A stretch of 64,000 nucleotides of DNA from assembly GCF_019059575.1 (NCBI RefSeq), contig NW_024881967.1, positions 1-64,000 of the forward strand, given 5' to 3'. The stretch's first letter is position 1. Every line of letters starts with the position of its first letter. A program made the position numbers and the translations under genes. Below the pieces are notes generated by a model that did no database searches, was not told the origin of the DNA, and was given only the letters and a program-made list of their open reading frames with translations. Of the stretch, positions 59,201 through 64,000 are shown piece after piece. The DNA comes from Amphibalanus amphitrite. Lineage: Eukaryota > Arthropoda > Thecostraca > Balanomorpha > Balanidae.

Positions 59201-62200
59201 TTTTTTACGAGTTTACGGGGCTTTAAGGGCCTTAAACGTCAATGCAACGGGGACCGTTTTGGGGAAAGTTTCTCGGCTGGTGGTGGGGCACCTGTGTGCC
59301 GATTTTGAACGAAATCGGGGGGGACCCCCCATTGACCCAAAATTTTGATTTTCCCGTAAAAACTTTCCTATGGGGAAAAAGTGGACTTTTTCTGCAGGAC
59401 TGTATCTGGGTAAACGAGAGCTTTCGATTGATACCCATTTTTACCATAGCACCACTTTTTTGTCCGTACAAAGGCGATTTTACGGATATTTTACGAGTCT
59501 AGGGGGCTTTACGGGCCTTAAACGTCAATGCAACGGGGACCGTTTTTGGGAAAGTTTCTCGGCTGGTGGTGGGGCACCTGTGTGCCGATTTTGAACGAAA
59601 TCGGGGGGGACCCCCCATTGACCCAAAATTTTGATTTTCCCGTAAAAACTTTCCTATGGGGAAAAAGTGGACTTTTTCTGCAGGACTGTATCTGGGTAAA
59701 CGAGAGCTTTCGATTGATACCCATTTTTACCATAGCACCACTCTTTTGTCCGTACAAAGGCGATTTTACGGATATTTTACGAGTCTAGGGGGCTTTACGG
59801 GCCTTAAACGTCAATGCAACGGGGACCGTTTTGGGGAAAGTTTCTCGGCTGGTGGTGGGGCACCTGTGTGCCGATTTTGAACGAAATCGGGGGGGACCCC
59901 CCATTGACCCGAAATTTTGATTTTCCCGTAAAAACTTTCCTATGGGGAAAAAGTGTTCTTTTCCTGCAGGACTGTATCTGGGGAAACGAGAGCTTTCGAT
60001 TGATACCCATTTTTACCCTAGCGCCCCGTTTTTGGCCGTACAAGGGCGAATTTACGGATTTTTTACGAGTTTACGGGGCTTTAAGGGCCTTAAACGTCAA
60101 TGCAACGGGGACCGTTTTGGGGAAAGTTTCTCGGCTGGTGGTGGGGCACCTGTGTGCCGATTTTGAACGAAATCGGGGGGACCCCCCATTGAACCGAAAT
60201 TTTGATTTTCCCGTAAAAACTTTCCTATGGGGAAAAAGTGGACTTTTCCTGCAGGACTGTGTCTGGGTAAACGAGAGCTTTCGATTGATACCCATTTTTA
60301 CCCTAGCGCCCCGTTTTTGGCCGTACAAGGGCGAATTTACGGATTTTTTACGAGTTTACGGGGCTTTAAGGGCCTTAAACGTCAATGCAACGGGGACCGT
60401 TTTGGGGAAAGTTTCTCGGCTGGTGGTGGGGCACCTGTGTGCCGATTTTGAACGAAATCGGGGGGGACCCCCCATTGACCCAAAATTTTGATTTTCCCGT
60501 AAAAACTTTCCTATGGGGAAAAAGTGGACTTTTTCTGCAGGACTGTATCTGGGTAAACGAGAGCTTTCGATTGATACCCATTTTTACCATAGCACCACTT
60601 TTTTGTCCGTACAAAGGCGATTTTACGGATATTTTACGAGTCTAGGGGGCTTTACGGGCCTTAAACGTCAATGCAACGGGGACCGTTTTTGGGAAAGTTT
60701 CTCGGCTGGTGGTGGGGCACCTGTGTGCCGATTTTGAACGAAATCGGGGGGGACCCCCCATTGACCCGAAATTTTGATTTTCCCGTAAAAACTTTCCTAT
60801 GGGGAAAAAGTGGACTTTTCCTGCAGGACTGTGTCTGGGTAAACGGGAGCTTTCGATTGATACCCATTTTTACCCTAGCGCCCCGTTTTTGGCCGTACAA
60901 GGGCGAATTTACGGATTTTTTACGAGTTTACGGGGCTTTAAGGGCCTTAAAGGGACCCTCCCACCTTCAAAAAAGTTAATGAATTGGCATGAAAGTGATG
61001 TCGCTCGGTTCAGAAAGAGCAAAAACGAATATCTACCAAATTTCATCGAAAAATATTCACCGGTTTTCAAGATATTAGACTTTTACTTTTGTTTACTTTT
61101 TGGGATCTCCGCTGTTCCTAGCGACTTTATTTGAAAGTGCGGCATTTGTTGCGCGCAAAGCAGCATATACCACCACGTGCTACAAAACGTTTTAGTCAAA
61201 CATTTAACGGACGTTCGAAAGCCTGATGACGTCATCAGATTCCCGTAATGGTTAAGAGATAGGGACCACGCTGGTCCCACCCTGCAAGTAAAGGGAAGAA
61301 ATTTCTTGAACACCATAAAGCTGCGGGGGTTGCGACCAGGATAAATGGTGGTTTCTGAGCCTGGCCGCAAACTTGGCTATCTCAACTCAAAACTAATGTT
61401 AAGGTGGGAGGGTCCCTTTAAACGTCAATGCAACGGGGACCGTTTTGGGGAAAGTTTCTCGGCTGGTGGTGGGGCACCTGTGTGCCGATTTTGAACGAAA
61501 TCGGGGGGGACCCCCCATTGACCCAAAATTTTGATTTTCTCGTAAAAACTTTCCTATGGGGAAAAAGTGGACTTTTTCTGCAGGACTGTATCTGGGTAAA
61601 CGAGAGCTTTCGATTGATACCCATTTTTACCCTAGCGTCCCGTTTTTGGCCGTACAAGGGCGAATTTACGGATTTTTTTACGAGTTTACGGGGCTTTAAG
61701 GGCCTTAAACGTCAATGCAACGGGGACCGTTTTGGGGAAAGTTTCTCGGCTGGTGGTGGGGCACCTGTGTGCCGATTTTGAACGAAATTGGGGGGACCCC
61801 CCATTGACCCAAAATTTTGATTTTCCCGTAAAAACTTTCCTATGGGGAAAAAGTGGAATTTTTCTGCAGGACTGTATCTGGGTAAACGGAAGCTTTCGAT
61901 TGATACCCATTTTTACCATAGCACCACTTTTTTGTCCGTACAAAGGCGATTTTACGGATATTTTACGAGTCTAGGGGGCTTTACGGGCCTTAAACGTCAA
62001 TGCAACGGGGACCGTTTTGGGGAAAGTTTCTCGGCTGGTGGTGGGGCACCTGTGTGCCGATTTTGAACGAAATCGGGGGGGACCCCCCATTGACCCGAAA
62101 TTTTGATTTTCCCGTAAAAACTTTCCTATGGGGAAAAAGTGGACTTTTCCTGCAGGACTGTGTCTGGGTAAACGAGAGCTTTCGATTGATACCCATTGTT

Positions 62201-62490
62201 ACCCTAGCGCCCCGTTTTTGGCCGTACAAGGGCGAATTTACGGATTTTTTACGAGTTTACGGGGCTTTAAGGGCCTTAAACGTCAATGCAACGGGGACCG
62301 TTTTGGGGAAAGTTTCTCGGCTGGTGGTGGGGCACCTGTGTGCCGATTTTGAACGAAATCGGGGGGGACCCCCCATTGACCCAAAATTTTGATTTTCCCG
62401 TAAAAACTTTCCTATGGGAAAAAAGTGGAATTTTCCTGCAGGACTGTGTCTGGGTAAACGAGAGCTTTCGATTGATACCCATTTTTACCT
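53222..62490. repeat. 286-bp tandem repeat array, inverted at 57,010
   Basis: About 13 units lie on the left and 17 on the right. Units are of two kinds, told apart by AAAAAGTGGTGCTATGG (A) and AAAACGGGGCGCTAGGG (B) near the TGTACGG landmark. All share a GC palindrome, GGGGGTCCCCCCC, and the block ATCAATCGAAAGCTCTCG. Open frames occur on both strands because the unit is poor in stops. 286 is not a multiple of 3, so the frame changes at each unit. I do not regard them as genes. Confidence 0.92.
60951..61417. mobile_element. 467-bp MITE with TTAA duplication inside the 286-bp array
   Basis: Termini AGGGACCCTCCCACCTT (17-bp inverted repeat) lie between TTAA copies (60,947-60,950 and 61,418-61,421). 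Removing the element and one TTAA restores a normal 286-bp unit. The ends differ from the element at 51,110, so it is a second TTAA-targeting family. No transposase. Confidence 0.85.
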
Positions 62491-62623
62491 GTTTGTGACG
62501 TCATTTCTAGGGGAAAACGGGTCATAAAGGTTTCCCTCTACCCGGGCCTTTTTTCCCCTACCGAATCTGTGCTGTGCTGAATCTGTGCTGAATCTGTGCC
62601 AACTTCCGTTACATATATAAGGA

Positions 62624-62822
62624 AGTTATTGCTGGCGCGGCTTGGCCTCTCATTGGTCTAGCGAATAGACCACTTGAATTCGACCAATGAGGAGCCAAGA
62701 AATAGCAGCATGGTCGCAGCCTGCTGATAAATAAACGGGGTGCGAACAGAGCTCTGGAATCCTGGGCCCTGTTCGCTCGCCGTTTTTATATCAGCGTGCT
62801 GTCGGTTTTTCCCATATAAGGA
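62624..62822. other. Host segment between two foldback elements
   Basis: About 200 bp with an imperfect inverted repeat (CTCATTGGTC and GACCAATGAG, near 62,650-62,695). Its last 59 bases (62,764-62,822) repeat those at 53,033-53,091, ending in CCATATAAGGA. Both copies are therefore followed directly by a foldback element. No gene seen. Confidence 0.6.
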
Positions 62823-63997
62823 ACGGTCGTCAAGTTAGATGTAAGTGAATCCTAATCTATAATCTAAGATTCGGAATCAGGTGAGCCCCTACGATTTGGA
62901 CCAAACTTGGTCAGTGGATAGTACGTAACGTCCTGATTACGATGCACCCAAAATCTAAGCTCGGCCCGCCATATTTACGAAGTTACGGATGTTTGAATTT
63001 CAAGGTCATTCGGGAGAGCCCCTGCGATTTCCGTCAAAATTTGTGTACGGACACTCTAGATGCTCCTCATTACGAATATCACAAAATTTAAGCTCGGCCC
63101 GCCATATTTACGAAGTTACGGAGGTTTGAATTTCAAGGTCATTTGGGTGAGCCCCTGCGATTTCCGTCAAAATTGGTATACGGACATATTACATCCTCCT
63201 CATTACAAATATCATAAAAGTTAAGCTCGGCCCGCCATATTTTTCAAGTTACGGAGTCACAAATTTACGGAATTTCAAGGTCATTCGGAGAGCCCCTCCG
63301 ATTTTCGTCAAAATTTGTATGCGGACACATTACATGCTCCTCATTACGAATATCGTAAAAGCTAAGCTCGGCCCGCACTATTTCAAAAGTTACTGACGTT
63401 TGAAACTCACTGAAATTCAAACATCTCTAACTTTTGAAATAGTGCGGGCCGAGCTTAGCTTTTACGATATTCGTAATGAGGAGCATGTACTGTGTCCGCA
63501 TACAAATTTTGACGAAAATCAGAGGGGCTCTCCGAATGACCTTGAAATTCCGTAACTTTGTGACTCCGTAACTTGAAAAATATGGCGGGCCGAGCTCAAC
63601 TTTTATGATATTTGTAATGAGGAGGATGTAATATGTCCGTATACCAATTCTGACGGAAATCGCAGGGGCTCACCCAAATGACCTTGAAATTCAAACCTCC
63701 GTAACTTCGTAAATATGGCGGGCCGAGCTTAAATTTTGTGATATTCGTAATAAGGAGCATCTAGAGTGTCCGTACACAAATTTTGACGGAAATCGCAGGG
63801 GCTCTCCCGAATGACCTTGAAATTCAAACATCCGTAACTTCGTAAATATGGCGGGCCAAGCTTAGATTTTGGGTGCATCGTAATCAGGAAGTTACGTACT
63901 ACCCACTGACCAAGTTTGGTCCAAATCGTAGGGGCTCACCTGATTCCGAATCTTAGATTATAGATTAGGATTCACTTACATCTAACTTGACGACCGT
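62823..63997. mobile_element. Foldback element 3: near-perfect palindrome, 1,175 bp
   Basis: Termini ACGGTCGTCAAGTTAG are exactly inverted. Arms of about 575 bp meet near 63,410 with a short unpaired centre. Each arm holds about four copies of a roughly 120-bp unit containing GCTCGGCCCGCCATATTT and TTTCAAGGTCATT. ATATAAGGA precedes the left end (62,814-62,822). The window stops three bases after the right end, and those bases (ATA) fit a second copy. No protein coded. Confidence 0.85.
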
Positions 63998-64000
63998 ATA

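Larger units (their letters stand above)
53092..62614. mobile_element. Giant foldback element 2 (Mutator/FB-like), 9.5 kb with 9-bp target duplication
   Basis: Inverted termini begin ATGTAACGGAAGTTGGCAC and continue for about 130 bp. Both lead into tandem 286-bp repeats that run in one orientation to about 57,010 and in the opposite orientation from there to about 62,490. ATATAAGGA flanks both ends (53,083-53,091 and 62,615-62,623). Long inverted repeats made of tandem units plus a 9-bp duplication match Drosophila FB elements and the related Mutator superfamily. No transposase is present, so it is non-autonomous. A TTAA-flanked MITE has inserted into the right arm. Confidence 0.85.

Noticed and set aside
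53222-62490. Dozens of overlapping open frames of 74-225 residues on both strands
   Set aside because: They repeat with the 286-bp unit, change frame from unit to unit and are open on both strands at once. This is satellite DNA poor in stop codons, not a gene family.

Overview
This is eukaryotic DNA, most likely from an arthropod and probably a crustacean (inference). The evidence is two spliced host genes with GT-AG introns: an Enhancer-of-split/HES repressor with arthropod-style 3' UTR K-boxes, and an HDAC6-like deacetylase whose first domain and linker resemble the insect HDAC6 layout as I remember it. The DNA is mosaic. AT-rich non-coding stretches alternate with compact GC- and CpG-rich islands, and there are many transposable elements.

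Layout. 1-21,500: a gene desert with about eight GC-rich islands that carry most of the window's Su(H)/CSL-type sites (YGTGGGAR). Six of these sites are coupled to a GCAGGTG E-box by an invariant 6-bp spacer. 21,549-22,432: a two-exon E(spl)/HES gene, ending in WRPW, with an inverted Su(H) pair in its promoter and two K-boxes after its stop. 23,581-28,613: mobile DNA, namely a non-LTR reverse transcriptase fragment split by a hAT-like insertion with an 8-bp duplication, then a tandem array and a TIR element. 32,421-41,546, minus strand: a 13-exon HDAC6-like gene, with a complete first catalytic domain, a decayed second domain and no terminal zinc finger. Intron 8 holds a CR1/L2-like LINE, and two exon beginnings have tandem decoy copies. 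44,706-64,000: three palindromic foldback elements in a row, with nested insertions, including a young LTR retrotransposon with LTRs that look identical and a textbook -1 frameshift signal.

How it fits together. The islands look like a distributed Notch plus proneural bHLH control region for the HES gene, or for a gene to the left of the window. The two right-hand foldback elements, at 53,092-62,614 and 62,823-63,997, sit at the same 9-bp target (ATATAAGGA) in two copies of one host sequence. This suggests a site-preferring, Mutator/FB-like transposition system. All coordinates, splice phases and target duplications were read by eye. Family assignments rest on recognised motifs, not on a database search.
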